64,000 nt of DNA from an uncultured Bacteroidota bacterium (GTDB taxonomy: Bacteria > Bacteroidota > Bacteroidia > Flavobacteriales > Flavobacteriaceae), in assembly GCA_902598525.1 (NCBI GenBank), contig CACKBZ010000004.1:1-64000 (forward strand), written 5' to 3'. Numbering within the stretch: position 1 is the first letter of the stretch; the number at the start of each line of letters is the position of its first letter. The notes below the pieces were generated by a model, which saw only the letters and a list, made by a program, of their open reading frames with translations, did not search any database and was not told the DNA's origin. The translations under genes were made by a program, and so were the position numbers. This document shows positions 18,038 through 26,570 of this stretch, one piece after another.

Positions 18038-18067
18038 TTGTAGAATGAATATTTCAATGTATATTTG
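18038..18067 (+). promoter_or_regulatory. promoter of tRNA-Lys/tRNA-Leu
   Basis: TTG at 18038-18040, a 19-base spacer, then TATATTTG at 18060-18067. This is the full Bacteroidota -33/-7 arrangement and the best promoter match in the window. Transcription would start about 18072-18074, a few bases before mature tRNA-Lys. Confidence 0.75.
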
Positions 18068-18079
18068 ACCTCTTTTTTA

Positions 18080-18152
18080 GACCTGGTAGCTCAGTTGGTA
18101 GAGCATCTCCCTTTTAAGGAGAGGGTCCTGGGTTCGAGACCCAGCCAGGTCA
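18080..18152 (+). tRNA. tRNA-Lys (TTT)
   Basis: The cloverleaf is complete: acceptor GACCTGG pairs with CCAGGTC, followed by discriminator A. The D arm has AGCTCAGTTGGTAGAGC, the anticodon loop CTTTTAA holds TTT, and the T arm is GGGTTCGAGACCC. CCA is not encoded. tRNA-Leu follows after 17 bases, probably in one transcript. Confidence 0.97.
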
Positions 18153-18169
18153 CTACCCTACTTTTTATT

Positions 18170-18253
18170 GCCTACGTGGTGAAATTGGTATACACGCTAC
18201 CTTGAGGGGGTAGTGAGCTTTAGCTCGTGCTGGTTCGAGTCCAGTCGTAGGCA
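18170..18253 (+). tRNA. tRNA-Leu (GAG)
   Basis: Acceptor GCCTACG pairs with CGTAGGC, discriminator A. The anticodon loop TTGAGGG between CTACC and GGTAG holds GAG. The long variable arm (TGAGCTTTAGCTCGT) is that of a class II leucine tRNA, and the T arm is TGGTTCGAGTCCA. CCA is not encoded. Confidence 0.96.
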
Positions 18254-18302
18254 CAATTCTCTTTCAACGATATTAGACTTTCTAGTATATAATATAGTTT
18301 AA

Positions 18303-19070
18303 CTATTTCCTTTTGAAAATACTCTTTATTTTAGAGAATATTCCTAGAGATTTTTTCTTCTCCTCCGCTACTGCTTCTTCTAACTCCTCCGCTACTGCTT
18401 CTTCCACCTTCTCCTCTACTACTTCTTCCACCTTCTGCTCTACTACTTCTTCCACCTTCTCCTCTACTACTTCTTCCACCTTCTGCTCTACTGCTTCATC
18501 AACTACTTTCTTTTGTTTCTGAGCCTCTTTCATCATCTGTTCTTCCATTTCTTTACCTTTCTTGAATACAAAAGTTTTTTCTAAGTTTTTGTTGAACAAA
18601 TCAGTATTAAATTCTCCATCACCTTTTTTTAGACTTAACCATTCCCCGTTTTCAAAAATTTCAATATCTAGGTTATTTATACTCATTGGACTAAAAGTCG
18701 CATACCATTCAGAGGGGTCTGCACCTTTAGATTTTCCTATTTCAGCCATTTTATCCCACAATAGTGGATTAACCTTTGATTTATGTTTGTATTTTGCAAA
18801 GGTGACAAATAATGAATTAAGATTTGTTATCAACCTTGCACAACCAATATATTTTTCAAATTCTTCTGGAGTATTTAGATCAAATTCTTTCTTTCCATCA
18901 TTAAATCTCTTAAATGCAGAATATTCCCATTTTGAATTTGTAGAAAACCATAAACCAGGTTTCTTTACCTTAAGCATTTTCTCGGTTTGAGATGTAAGGA
19001 CTTTCCCAACTTTAAAAATTTCAATTAAATGAGATAATGAAGTATAGTGATATAATAAAGTTTTTTCCAT
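18303..19070 (-). CDS. unknown protein with possible ADP-ribosyltransferase-like N-domain and repeat tail
   Basis: 255 residues from the ATG at 19070. A TTG two codons upstream overlaps the promoter box. I do not recognise the family with confidence. The N-terminal 160 residues (TLLYHYTSLSHLIEIFKVGKV, then KKPGLWFSTNSKWEYSA) resemble the opening of small ART-fold proteins of the YHYTS...GLWF type, but no catalytic residue is proven. Residues from about 180 on are low complexity: five 8-residue repeats of the KVEEVVEE / KVEEVVEQ type, strongly acidic and probably a single long helix. A basic amphipathic end, SLGIFSKIKSIFKRK, could touch membrane or nucleic acid. No signal peptide. It lies between the tRNA pair and crtB with its own promoter, a position often used by accessory genes. 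Confidence 0.55.
   Translation of the reverse strand: MEKTLLYHYTSLSHLIEIFKVGKVLTSQTEKMLKVKKPGLWFSTNSKWEYSAFKRFNDGKKEFDLNTPEEFEKYIGCARLITNLNSLFVTFAKYKHKSKVNPLLWDKMAEIGKSKGADPSEWYATFSPMSINNLDIEIFENGEWLSLKKGDGEFNTDLFNKNLEKTFVFKKGKEMEEQMMKEAQKQKKVVDEAVEQKVEEVVEEKVEEVVEQKVEEVVEEKVEEAVAEELEEAVAEEKKKSLGIFSKIKSIFKRK
18374..18493. repeat. 24-bp tandem repeat, five copies, in the unknown protein gene
   Basis: The last four units start CTTCTTCCACCTTCT at 18398, 18422, 18446 and 18470. They alternate CTCCTC and CTGCTC, giving E and Q in turn, so the higher-order period is 48 bp. An older, diverged unit sits at 18374-18397. The near identity at DNA level suggests recent slippage or copy-number change. 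Confidence 0.9.
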
Positions 19071-19073
19071 ATT

Positions 19074-19081
19074 CAAAGATA
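19074..19081 (-). promoter_or_regulatory. TAnnTTTG -7 box for the repeat-protein gene
   Basis: TATCTTTG on the minus strand is followed after three bases by the ATG, so the message should be leaderless or nearly so. Confidence 0.5.
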
Positions 19082-19104
19082 TGAATTGATTTATTCATTT
19101 TACG

Positions 19105-19112
19105 TATTTTTG
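19105..19112 (+). promoter_or_regulatory. TAnnTTTG -7 box for crtB
   Basis: TATTTTTG ends 4 bases before the GTG start of crtB. A TTG at 19086-19088 lies 16 bases upstream, a little short for a -33 element. Confidence 0.45.
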
Positions 19113-19116
19113 TTAT

Positions 19117-19965
19117 GTGAAATCTATCTTTGATAAAGTTTCTGAAGATTCTAGTAAACTAGTGATTAAGAAGTATAGTACATCTTTCTTCTTCTCAAGT
19201 AGTCTTTTATCTAAGTCAATAAGACAAGATATATTTAATATTTATGGTTTTGTTAGACTTGCAGATGAAATTGTTGATACATTCCATGAATATCCAAAGA
19301 AGGAACTACTTATGGATTTCGAAACTGAACTTTGGAGAAGTTTAGAAAATAAAATTAGCCTTAATCCTATTCTAAACTCATTTCAAAAAACTGTCAATAA
19401 ATATTCAATTCCAAAAAAATTAATTAGTTCTTTTCTTGATAGTATGAAAATGGACCTTGAAAAGAAAGAATATGATACAGTAGAAGAGTACAAAAAGTAC
19501 ATTTATGGTTCAGCAGATGTTGTAGGCCTCATGTGTTTAAAAGTATTTGTCGGTGGTTCTAAAAAAAAATATAACGATTTAAGTAAATATGCGATCTCAC
19601 TAGGGTCGGCATTTCAAAAAGTAAATTTTTTGCGAGATATGAAAGATGATTCAAATATTTTAAAAAGAGTTTATTTTCCTAACGTCAATATGGATCATTT
19701 TAATGAAAAATCAAAAAGAGATATCATTCATGAGATTGAACTTGATTTTAAAAATGCAATTAAAGGAATTGCCAAACTTCCAAAAAATTCTAGATTTGCA
19801 GTGTATATAGCATACAGATATTACAATAAGCTTCTAAAGAAGTTAAAAAGAACATCATCTGAAAACATTATTAACAAAAGGATTAGAATACACAACTTTC
19901 AAAAATTTGCTGTTATTGCTCGTTCTTACATTAAATATCAACTAAACTTAATTCAATGGATATAG
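19117..19965 (+). CDS. crtB: phytoene synthase
   Basis: 282 residues of the squalene/phytoene synthase family, which joins two geranylgeranyl diphosphates into phytoene, the first carotenoid step. The two aspartate-rich metal-binding sites are visible: RLADEIVDTF (DEIVD at 50-54) and NFLRDMKDD (173-178), with KKYSTSFFFSSSLL at the substrate end. The start is GTG. The ATG one base away is out of frame and the family N-terminus fits. It overlaps crtZ by 10 bases, so the two are translationally coupled. The desaturase crtI and cyclase crtY, often neighbours, are not in the window. Confidence 0.95.
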   Translation: MKSIFDKVSEDSSKLVIKKYSTSFFFSSSLLSKSIRQDIFNIYGFVRLADEIVDTFHEYPKKELLMDFETELWRSLENKISLNPILNSFQKTVNKYSIPKKLISSFLDSMKMDLEKKEYDTVEEYKKYIYGSADVVGLMCLKVFVGGSKKKYNDLSKYAISLGSAFQKVNFLRDMKDDSNILKRVYFPNVNMDHFNEKSKRDIIHEIELDFKNAIKGIAKLPKNSRFAVYIAYRYYNKLLKKLKRTSSENIINKRIRIHNFQKFAVIARSYIKYQLNLIQWI

Positions 19966-20399
19966 CTATTTGGATCTTAACTTTGATCAGCACCTTTTTA
20001 ATAACAGAGTTTACAGCATGGTTTAATCATAAATATATAATGCATGGTCCTCTATGGATTCTTCATAAAGATCACCACAAAAAAGACCATAAATCTTGGT
20101 TTGAAAGAAATGATTTATTCTTTTTTTTCTATGCTTTTTTAAGTGTTAGTTTTGTTGTTCTTTGGGGTGAGGGATTTTGGCTTGGCCTTCCTATTGCAAT
20201 TGGAATTGGATTGTATGGGTTAGCATACTTTATTGTACACGATATTTTTATTCACCAGAGATTTAAGATCTTCAGAAATATTAACAACAAATATGCAAGA
20301 GGAGTTAGAAGAGCTCACAAGATTCATCATAAAAATATAAATAAAGAAGGTGGTGAATGTTTTGGAATGTTAATTGTCCCTTTTAAGTACTTTAAATAA
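19956..20399 (+). CDS. crtZ: beta-carotene hydroxylase
   Basis: 147 residues of the fatty-acid-hydroxylase/CrtZ di-iron membrane family. Histidine clusters that bind the irons are HKYIMHG, HKDHHKKDH, HDIFIHQRF and RRAHKIHHKN. Membrane helices run at residues 3-20 and about 50-85. It adds hydroxyl groups to the rings of beta-carotene, giving zeaxanthin, the usual yellow pigment of marine flavobacteria and a partner of proteorhodopsin in some. It is coupled to crtB by a 10-base overlap and ends flush against the convergent surA gene. Confidence 0.94.
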   Translation: MDIAIWILTLISTFLITEFTAWFNHKYIMHGPLWILHKDHHKKDHKSWFERNDLFFFFYAFLSVSFVVLWGEGFWLGLPIAIGIGLYGLAYFIVHDIFIHQRFKIFRNINNKYARGVRRAHKIHHKNINKEGGECFGMLIVPFKYFK

Positions 20400-21746
20400 T
20401 TATTCTTTTTTCCAATTATAAGCAAAGTTACAGTAATTACTATCAGAGTTGATACTAACATATGTGTCATTAATTTTATCTACCATCCATTTTTTAACTG
20501 CTTTTAACTGTTTATCAGTCAAAGCTAAATCTTTGATTTTGACATAATCCAATGAAAAATCAGCAACATGTTCTTCAAATCTGTTAGTAACTTTAAGAAT
20601 TTTGTATTTAGAAATAAAATTATCAGAGTTATCAAGCAAGGGCATACTTATCTGGTTATCGGCAAGGTCCTTTACCTGAGAGTATAAAACAGGGTCCATT
20701 TTTGTTAATTCAAATCTAGTATCATTTGTGCTAGGGTTAATAATTACACCTCCATTTAATCTAGTCTCTCTTTCATCAGAGAATTGAAGTGCCGCGTCAG
20801 AAAAGGAAATTTCTCCATTTGTTATTCTTTCTCTAATCTTATCTATTTCTTCTTTTGCGATATTCATTTCTGCTTGCGAAATCTTTGGAATTAGAAGTAT
20901 ATGCCTTACATCAATCTCTTGTCCTCTAACATTATCAAGCTGAATAATATGCCAACCGAATTGAGATTTGAAAGGTTCTGATATTTCACCTTCAGTAAGA
21001 CTGAAAGCTACATCTCTAAATGCCTTATCCTCTCTTGGTTTCTTTCTATTAAGTGTAAACCTACCTCCTTTACTTCTAGAACCTGGGTCTTGAGAATAGA
21101 GAAGAGCTTTAGAGGCAAAACTCATACCACCTTCAAGTATATCCTCTCTAAATAAATTCAACTGATCAATAATCCTCTGATTTTCTTCTTCAGATACTTT
21201 AGGCTCAATGACAATTTGGGCAATTTCAAGTTCAGTTCCAAAAATAGGTAAATCAATTCTGGGAATAGCATTATAGAATTGTCTGACTTCCTCTGGGGTA
21301 ATTTCAACTTTTTCAACAATTTTTTGCTGCATCATTTCAGATAATCTCTGAGTTTTATTTATTTCAAAAAGCTCGTCTCTAAAAGACAACTCATCTCTTT
21401 TATTATAAAACTCTAGAACTTTTTCAATTCCACCTAATTGTTCTGTAAAATAATCAATCTGTCTATCAACATAATCATAAATCTCATTATCAGACAACTC
21501 TAAACTGTCCTGAATAGCATGGTGGGCATAAAGCTTATCCTCCATTAGTTTTCCGAGAAGCTGACATCTAGAAATCCCTCGTGTTGAAAGACCTTGTGAC
21601 TCCATATCGATTAGCACTTTATCAATGTCTGAATCCAGAATTATAAAATCCCCTACTACTGAGGAAATTCCATCCACTTTTATTTTTTCTTGAGAAAATG
21701 ATAAATTAAGAAAAAGAATTAATAATAAACTATTTAAATACTTCAT
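20400..21746 (-). CDS. surA: SurA-like periplasmic chaperone / parvulin PPIase
   Basis: 448 residues with a signal peptide (MKYLNSLLLILFLNLSFSQ). A SurA N-domain (IKVDGISSVVGDFIILDSDID) is followed by two parvulin domains. The first has SQDPGSRSKGGRFTLNRKK and AFRDVAFSLTEGEISEPFKSQFGWHIIQLD, about residues 170-280. The second starts at DVRHILLIPK and carries ALQFSDERETRLNGGVI. SurA escorts unfolded outer-membrane proteins. Its first 17 bases overlap the preceding lipoprotein gene, and guaB lies upstream again, the usual guaB-PPIase-SurA cluster of flavobacteria. Confidence 0.9.
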   Translation of the reverse strand: MKYLNSLLLILFLNLSFSQEKIKVDGISSVVGDFIILDSDIDKVLIDMESQGLSTRGISRCQLLGKLMEDKLYAHHAIQDSLELSDNEIYDYVDRQIDYFTEQLGGIEKVLEFYNKRDELSFRDELFEINKTQRLSEMMQQKIVEKVEITPEEVRQFYNAIPRIDLPIFGTELEIAQIVIEPKVSEEENQRIIDQLNLFREDILEGGMSFASKALLYSQDPGSRSKGGRFTLNRKKPREDKAFRDVAFSLTEGEISEPFKSQFGWHIIQLDNVRGQEIDVRHILLIPKISQAEMNIAKEEIDKIRERITNGEISFSDAALQFSDERETRLNGGVIINPSTNDTRFELTKMDPVLYSQVKDLADNQISMPLLDNSDNFISKYKILKVTNRFEEHVADFSLDYVKIKDLALTDKQLKAVKKWMVDKINDTYVSINSDSNYCNFAYNWKKE

Positions 21747-22569
21747 ATTTGCTGGATTTCATGGCATCTTCCAATACTTCTTTATTGATGCTTTTAATTA
21801 AATTAAGTTTTCTTTGATTTATAATATTTGTTTTTATTCTATCGTAAAGATAAGATAATGGTGGAATATTTCCAGACTTTAAAAGATCCTTGACAATAAA
21901 AAAAGTTAAATACTGATCATCTGCAACTTCGAACAATCTATTTACTTTTATATAGTTTGATTTATTTCTTTGATTTATAAAATCTATTGAGGAGATTACC
22001 TCTCTTTCTGTGAACCATATTGTATCATTAATTTTAATATCAGCAAATTGAAAATTAAGAGAATCTAGAAAATTTCTATCATCATTATTTAGTCTTTGAA
22101 TATATGCTCTAATATTGTCAATATTAATATTACCAACAGGTAGTTTTAAATACCTATACTTTACAAGGTTCTCATTAAGCTTAAAATTATTTACATTTCT
22201 ATTGTAAAAAGACTCAATCTCCTCATAAGTTACAAGAGAATCAATCCTCGAATTTACAAGTAGATCCTTGTATGAGTTAATATAGAGATCTACTCTATAT
22301 TTCTCAACAAGTATATCAAGATCATTTTTTTTAGTTTGAGATAAATTTGTTAATGATAGATCATATAAAATTTTTTCCTTAGCCCAAGATTCAATATAGT
22401 TTGTATACCTAAGTAAACTATCTTCTAATGAAGAAAAAGATGGCAACTCATTTTGGTAAAGAAAATTTCCCCCGGCTCTAGCAATCAAGTCATCAGATTT
22501 ATCCTCGCTTATTACCTCACAACCTATAAATAAAAAAGTTATAAAAATATATGATGCTAATCTTTTCAA
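21730..22569 (-). CDS. lipoprotein, PpiC/SurA-related, function uncertain
   Basis: 279 residues with a lipobox (ASYIFITFLFIGCEV, cysteine 17). The rest is largely helical, with charged stretches such as TNLSQTKKNDLDILVEKYRVDLYINSY, and resembles the N-domain of SurA-like chaperones. No convincing parvulin core is seen: the YRYLKLPVGNINIDNIRAYIQRL part could be a degenerate one. Position between guaB (3 bases away) and surA (17-base overlap) suggests a periplasmic foldase or chaperone partner that works with SurA. A general envelope lipoprotein is the alternative. Confidence 0.65.
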   Translation of the reverse strand: MKRLASYIFITFLFIGCEVISEDKSDDLIARAGGNFLYQNELPSFSSLEDSLLRYTNYIESWAKEKILYDLSLTNLSQTKKNDLDILVEKYRVDLYINSYKDLLVNSRIDSLVTYEEIESFYNRNVNNFKLNENLVKYRYLKLPVGNINIDNIRAYIQRLNNDDRNFLDSLNFQFADIKINDTIWFTEREVISSIDFINQRNKSNYIKVNRLFEVADDQYLTFFIVKDLLKSGNIPPLSYLYDRIKTNIINQRKLNLIKSINKEVLEDAMKSSKYEVFK

Positions 22570-22572
22570 AAA

Positions 22573-24048
22573 TTATAATTTTGGGGGACTATAATTAGGA
22601 GCCTCCTTTGTAATTGACACATTGTGAGGATGACTTTCTCTAATTCCTGATCCTGTAATTTTTACAAATTTGGAAGAATTTTTGAGGGATTCAATATCCT
22701 TAGATCCACAGTAACCCATTCCAGATCTAAGTCCACCAACAAACTGGTGTATGCTTTCATTTAATTGACCTTTATAAGGTACCCTGCCAACAATACCCTC
22801 AGGAACTAATTTTTTATTATCAGACTCATCTGATTGAAAATAACGATCCTTACTACCCTTTTGCATAGCCTCAACGGACCCCATACCTCTATAAGTTTTG
22901 AACTTTCTTCCCTCATAAATTACCGTTTCACCTGGTGACTCTTCAGTTCCTGCAAGAAGAGAACCAAGCATCACAGAGTCAGCACCAGCAGCAATTGCTT
23001 TTGATATATCTCCAGTGTACTTTACACCGCCATCCGCTATTAAAGGAACAGATGAATTTTTTAAAACTTCTGAAATGTTTATAATCGCAGATAATTGAGG
23101 ATATCCTACACCTGCAACAACTCTCGTTGTACATATAGAACCGGGCCCAATTCCTACCTTTATTGCATCAGCCCCATTTTCCATTAAATATTTAGCAGCA
23201 TCAGCAGTTGCTATATTTCCGACGACAATATCTGTATCGCTAAATGTATCCTTTAAATCTTTTAAAACATCACCTACTCTGCTTGAATGTGCGTGTGCAG
23301 TATCAACAACAATAGCATCTACTCCACTCTCAACTAGTTTTTTTGCTCTTTTTTTATAATCACTATCTGTACCAATTGCAGCAGCTACAATCAATCTACC
23401 TAGTTTATCTTTATTTGAAACCGGTTTTTCAGAGTGCTTGTTAATATCTCTAAAAGTTATAAGTCCAATAAGGATTCCCTTTGAATCAACCACCGGTAGT
23501 TTTTCAATTTTATGAGTTTGCAAAATTTCTTCAGCTTCAATCATTGAAGTACCTGCTTCAGCCGTAATCAAATTTTTACTAGTCATTATATCTGATAACT
23601 TTTTATCATTGTCTTTTTCAAATCTTAGATCTCGATTCGTAACAATGCCAATTAATTTTCCAGAATTTTTTACAATAGGGATTCCTCCAATTCTATATTT
23701 TTTCATGTTATTTTTTGCATCTCTCACCAATGAATCTGAACTTAATGTAACAGGATCTATTATCATTCCGGATTCAGCTCTTTTTACAAGCCTTACCTCA
23801 TTTGATTGATTTTCAATTGATAAATTTTTATGAATTACCCCTATACCACCCTCGCTGGCAATCGCAATAGCCATCTTACTTTCTGTAACTGTATCCATTG
23901 CAGCTGAAATTATCGGAATGTTTAGATCAATATTCCTGCTAAACTTTGTTTTTAAGGAAACTTCTGATGGAAGAATTTGAGAATATGCTGGAACAAGCAA
24001 AACATCATCGTAGGTTAAACCTTCCCCAACAAATTTTGATTTAGACAT
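22573..24048 (-). CDS. guaB: inosine-5'-monophosphate dehydrogenase
   Basis: 491 residues from the ATG at 24048; an in-frame TTG two codons upstream is not needed. [18 protein letters not shown] opens the barrel. Two CBS domains fill residues 95-210 ([53 protein letters not shown]). The catalytic loop is [20 protein letters not shown], with the nucleophile cysteine in SICTT, and the flap follows [10 protein letters not shown]. It oxidises IMP to XMP, committing to guanine nucleotides. It leads a probable operon with the lipoprotein and surA. A TATATTTG box is found 28 bases upstream. Confidence 0.97.
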   Translation of the reverse strand: MSKSKFVGEGLTYDDVLLVPAYSQILPSEVSLKTKFSRNIDLNIPIISAAMDTVTESKMAIAIASEGGIGVIHKNLSIENQSNEVRLVKRAESGMIIDPVTLSSDSLVRDAKNNMKKYRIGGIPIVKNSGKLIGIVTNRDLRFEKDNDKKLSDIMTSKNLITAEAGTSMIEAEEILQTHKIEKLPVVDSKGILIGLITFRDINKHSEKPVSNKDKLGRLIVAAAIGTDSDYKKRAKKLVESGVDAIVVDTAHAHSSRVGDVLKDLKDTFSDTDIVVGNIATADAAKYLMENGADAIKVGIGPGSICTTRVVAGVGYPQLSAIINISEVLKNSSVPLIADGGVKYTGDISKAIAAGADSVMLGSLLAGTEESPGETVIYEGRKFKTYRGMGSVEAMQKGSKDRYFQSDESDNKKLVPEGIVGRVPYKGQLNESIHQFVGGLRSGMGYCGSKDIESLKNSSKFVKITGSGIRESHPHNVSITKEAPNYSPPKL

Positions 24049-24076
24049 AAGCAATTAATTATAAACTAATTGCATG

Positions 24077-24084
24077 CAAATATA
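24077..24084 (-). promoter_or_regulatory. TAnnTTTG -7 box for guaB
   Basis: TATATTTG on the minus strand, 28 bases before the ATG at 24048, leaves room for a leader of about 22 bases. Confidence 0.5.
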
Positions 24085-24103
24085 CAAATTTAAATCAAGT
24101 GGT

Positions 24104-24685
24104 TTATATCAGGATGAGTATACAAATAACAACGTATATAAAAAACTTAAAATATTTGAAACTTCTATTTTTTATATTGATGACATAGCGGATTAGTCTA
24201 TTAGATAAAAGTGAAATAGAGATAAATACTAATAGAGCTTGAATTATAAATATGCATCCAAGTATTAGGAACTGAACAGATATATCAATTAAGTCTGAAA
24301 ATAAAAAATTTGGGAAATAGGCAAGAAAAAATAATAGAACTTTAGGATTGATTAAATTCATGTATAAACCTCTTAGGTATATTTTACTATCAATATTTTC
24401 ATTTGATTTTATATTTGATTTCAGTTCAGTAAAACCTAGATATAATACGTAAATAGCACCGAAATACTTTAGATAAATAATAAAATCGTTATTTAATTGA
24501 ATAATAGTAGAAACTCCAAAAACCAAAAACATAGTATGAAAAACTAATCCTGAGCATAAACCTAAAGATGTTATAATTCCATGTTTCTTATTTACTACAC
24601 TTTGGTTTATTACAAATAATATGTCAGGACCAGGCATTAAGGTCAATGCTAATGATGATATAAGAAACAATAATATTTCCTGCAT
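24104..24685 (-). CDS. LysE/RhtB-family amino-acid exporter
   Basis: 193 residues with six hydrophobic segments. The family signature LTLMPGPDILFVINQS lies at residues 14-29, followed by GIITSLGLCSGLVFHTMFLVFG. Another typical stretch is LYMNLINPKVLLFFLAYFPNF, near residue 110. Such inner-membrane proteins export lysine, threonine or homoserine lactones; the substrate cannot be read here. The gene stands alone, diverging from DUF3050. Confidence 0.88.
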   Translation of the reverse strand: MQEILLFLISSLALTLMPGPDILFVINQSVVNKKHGIITSLGLCSGLVFHTMFLVFGVSTIIQLNNDFIIYLKYFGAIYVLYLGFTELKSNIKSNENIDSKIYLRGLYMNLINPKVLLFFLAYFPNFLFSDLIDISVQFLILGCIFIIQALLVFISISLLSNRLIRYVINIKNRSFKYFKFFIYVVICILILI

Positions 24686-24706
24686 GTGTTGAATTTAATT
24701 ATTATT

Positions 24707-24714
24707 TATATTTG
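24707..24714 (+). promoter_or_regulatory. TAnnTTTG -7 box for the DUF3050-M28 operon
   Basis: TATATTTG ends 17 bases before the ATG at 24732. Confidence 0.5.
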
Positions 24715-24731
24715 AGCCCAAAATATTTCAT

Positions 24732-25511
24732 ATGAATAATATTTCTAAAAATCTAGAACCATTAAAAAATAAATTAAGAAATCACTCTCTTTATGGGTCA
24801 ATGGACAGTATAAATGATCTCAGAATTTTTACAAGTGCACACGTTTATGCAGTTTGGGATTTTATGTCATTGTTAAAATTTTTACAAATAAAATTAACTA
24901 CAATTACAATTCCCTGGATGCCTAGCGAGAATACCACAACTGCGAAACTGATTAATGAGATTGTGGCAGGTGAAGAAACTGATGAAAATGAAAGCGGAAA
25001 ACCAATGTCACATTTTGAAATGTACCTAGAGTCCATTGAGTCGATTGATGTTAAAACAGATCAAATTCTTACTAATATAAATTCATTAAATAATCTAGAA
25101 ACAATAGAAGAAGATATTGAGAAACTTGAGATTAAGGATTATGTCAAAGATTTTTTAAAGTTTACATTCTCAGTAATTAAAAGAGGTAAAATACATGAAG
25201 TCGCAGCTGTTTTTACTTTTGGAAGAGAAGACTTAATACCGGATATGTTTATGCCACTGTTGGAAGGAATAAATTCAGAGAATAATGAGCTTAATAAATT
25301 AATTTATTACTTTAAACGTCATATTGAAGTAGATGGAGATATGCATGGACCAATGTCTATGGAAATGCTTTCTTATTTATGTAATAATGATGAAGAGAGA
25401 ATACTTGAAGCAAAAATAATTTCAGAAAAAGCCCTTCTTTCCAGAATATCACTATGGGATGGTATTGAGAGTGAAATTAAAACCAAAAAAAAGTTTTATG
25501 AAAAAGTATAG
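24732..25511 (+). CDS. DUF3050 protein (heme-oxygenase-like fold)
   Basis: 259 residues matching the DUF3050 pattern: LEPLKNKLRNHSLYGSMDSINDLRIFTSAHVYAVWDFMSLLK at the start, then LTTITIPWMPSENTTTAKLINEIVAGEE, and HIEVDGDMHGPMSMEMLSYLC near the end. Histidines and glutamates repeated along the helices (EEIV..E, H..E, HxxxDxxxH-like) fit the heme-oxygenase-like helical fold, some members of which hold a di-iron centre. The product is not known. Its end overlaps the M28 peptidase start by 14 bases, so translation is coupled, though the two activities have no known link. No signal peptide, so cytoplasmic. Confidence 0.85.
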   Translation: MNNISKNLEPLKNKLRNHSLYGSMDSINDLRIFTSAHVYAVWDFMSLLKFLQIKLTTITIPWMPSENTTTAKLINEIVAGEETDENESGKPMSHFEMYLESIESIDVKTDQILTNINSLNNLETIEEDIEKLEIKDYVKDFLKFTFSVIKRGKIHEVAAVFTFGREDLIPDMFMPLLEGINSENNELNKLIYYFKRHIEVDGDMHGPMSMEMLSYLCNNDEERILEAKIISEKALLSRISLWDGIESEIKTKKKFYEKV

Positions 25512-26541
25512 CATAATATTCTTATTGCTAGCTATATCTTTTAGTTGCTCTCAAGAAAAAATATCAAATAAATATGCTGAGACAATTACCTCAAAAGACT
25601 TGCAAAGTTTATTAGTGACATACTCATCTGATAAGTTTGAGGGTAGACAGACCGGTGAGTATGGTGAAATGCTTGCTGTAAATTTCTTAAGAGATTTTTA
25701 TATCGAGAATGAAATTAAACCAGCAAAAAATACTAATAATTATTTTCAAAATTATCAATTAAACTTACCTGGTCAAATGATAGATATAAGTTATTCTTTT
25801 CCTGAGAAACTTAGAGGTTATGATAGGTATGCAAGAGGAGAAAATTTAGTTGATACACAAAATGTTGCCTCAATAATTGAGGGTGAAACTTATCCAAATA
25901 GTTACATTATTATAACCGGACATTTAGATCATGTTGGCCTAGATGGAGATGTTGTGTATAACGGAGCTGATGATAATGGAAGTGGAACTGTATCTATTCT
26001 TGAAATTGCACAAGCTTTTCAAACAGCTGTTAAAGATGGAATAAGACCAAAAAAGTCAATTGTTTTTCTTCATGTTTCTGGAGAAGAAGAAGGTTTACTT
26101 GGATCAGAGTACTATGTCAATAATTCATTATATCCATTAGAGAATACGTATGTTAACTTAAATCTTGACATGATTGGTAGGACTGATCCTAAAAGAGGTT
26201 ATGAAGATGAAAACTACATATATTCCATAGGTTCTGATAGAATAACAAAAAAACTAAAAAAAATTAGTGAAAAAGTTAACAGGCAAACAATTAATTTAAA
26301 GCTTGACTATAGATTTGATATCCCCAATGACCCAAATGACTTTTACGAAAGAAGTGATCATTTCAATTTTGCAAAAAATAATATTCCTGTGATTTTTTTC
26401 TTCAGCGGAACACATGAGGACTATCACGGTCCTGGTGATACCTCGGATAAGATAAGATATGACTTACTCACCAAGAGAGCTAGACTTATTTTCCATACTG
26501 CTTGGGAACTAGCAAATATGGACGATGAAAGTTTATACTAG
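25498..26541 (+). CDS. M28-family metallopeptidase lipoprotein
   Basis: 347 residues from the ATG at 25498, which gives a clean lipoprotein signal (MKKYSIIFLLLAISFSCSQ, cysteine 17). The longer open frame would spoil the signal. M28 zinc ligands and acid/base residues appear in order: TGHLDHVG, GADDNGSGT, GEEEGLLGSEYY, NLDMIGR and, near the end, FFSGTHEDYHGPGDT. A probable substrate is short peptides in the periplasm or at the cell surface, with aminopeptidase activity. It overlaps the DUF3050 gene by 14 bases. A small membrane-protein gene follows 29 bases later. Confidence 0.92.
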   Translation: MKKYSIIFLLLAISFSCSQEKISNKYAETITSKDLQSLLVTYSSDKFEGRQTGEYGEMLAVNFLRDFYIENEIKPAKNTNNYFQNYQLNLPGQMIDISYSFPEKLRGYDRYARGENLVDTQNVASIIEGETYPNSYIIITGHLDHVGLDGDVVYNGADDNGSGTVSILEIAQAFQTAVKDGIRPKKSIVFLHVSGEEEGLLGSEYYVNNSLYPLENTYVNLNLDMIGRTDPKRGYEDENYIYSIGSDRITKKLKKISEKVNRQTINLKLDYRFDIPNDPNDFYERSDHFNFAKNNIPVIFFFSGTHEDYHGPGDTSDKIRYDLLTKRARLIFHTAWELANMDDESLY

Positions 26542-26570
26542 ATTGTAGAAAAGAATTATAGATTAGAGAT

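Noticed and set aside
18374-18493. CRISPR array
   Set aside because: Units are contiguous at 24 bp without unique spacers and code in frame for a protein tail; a plain tandem repeat.
18313-18522. Serine/threonine-rich frame antisense to the repeat protein
   Set aside because: It is a translation of the 24-bp repeats in the wrong strand (SSTFSSTT). The sense frame has a start, a promoter box and a normal N-domain.
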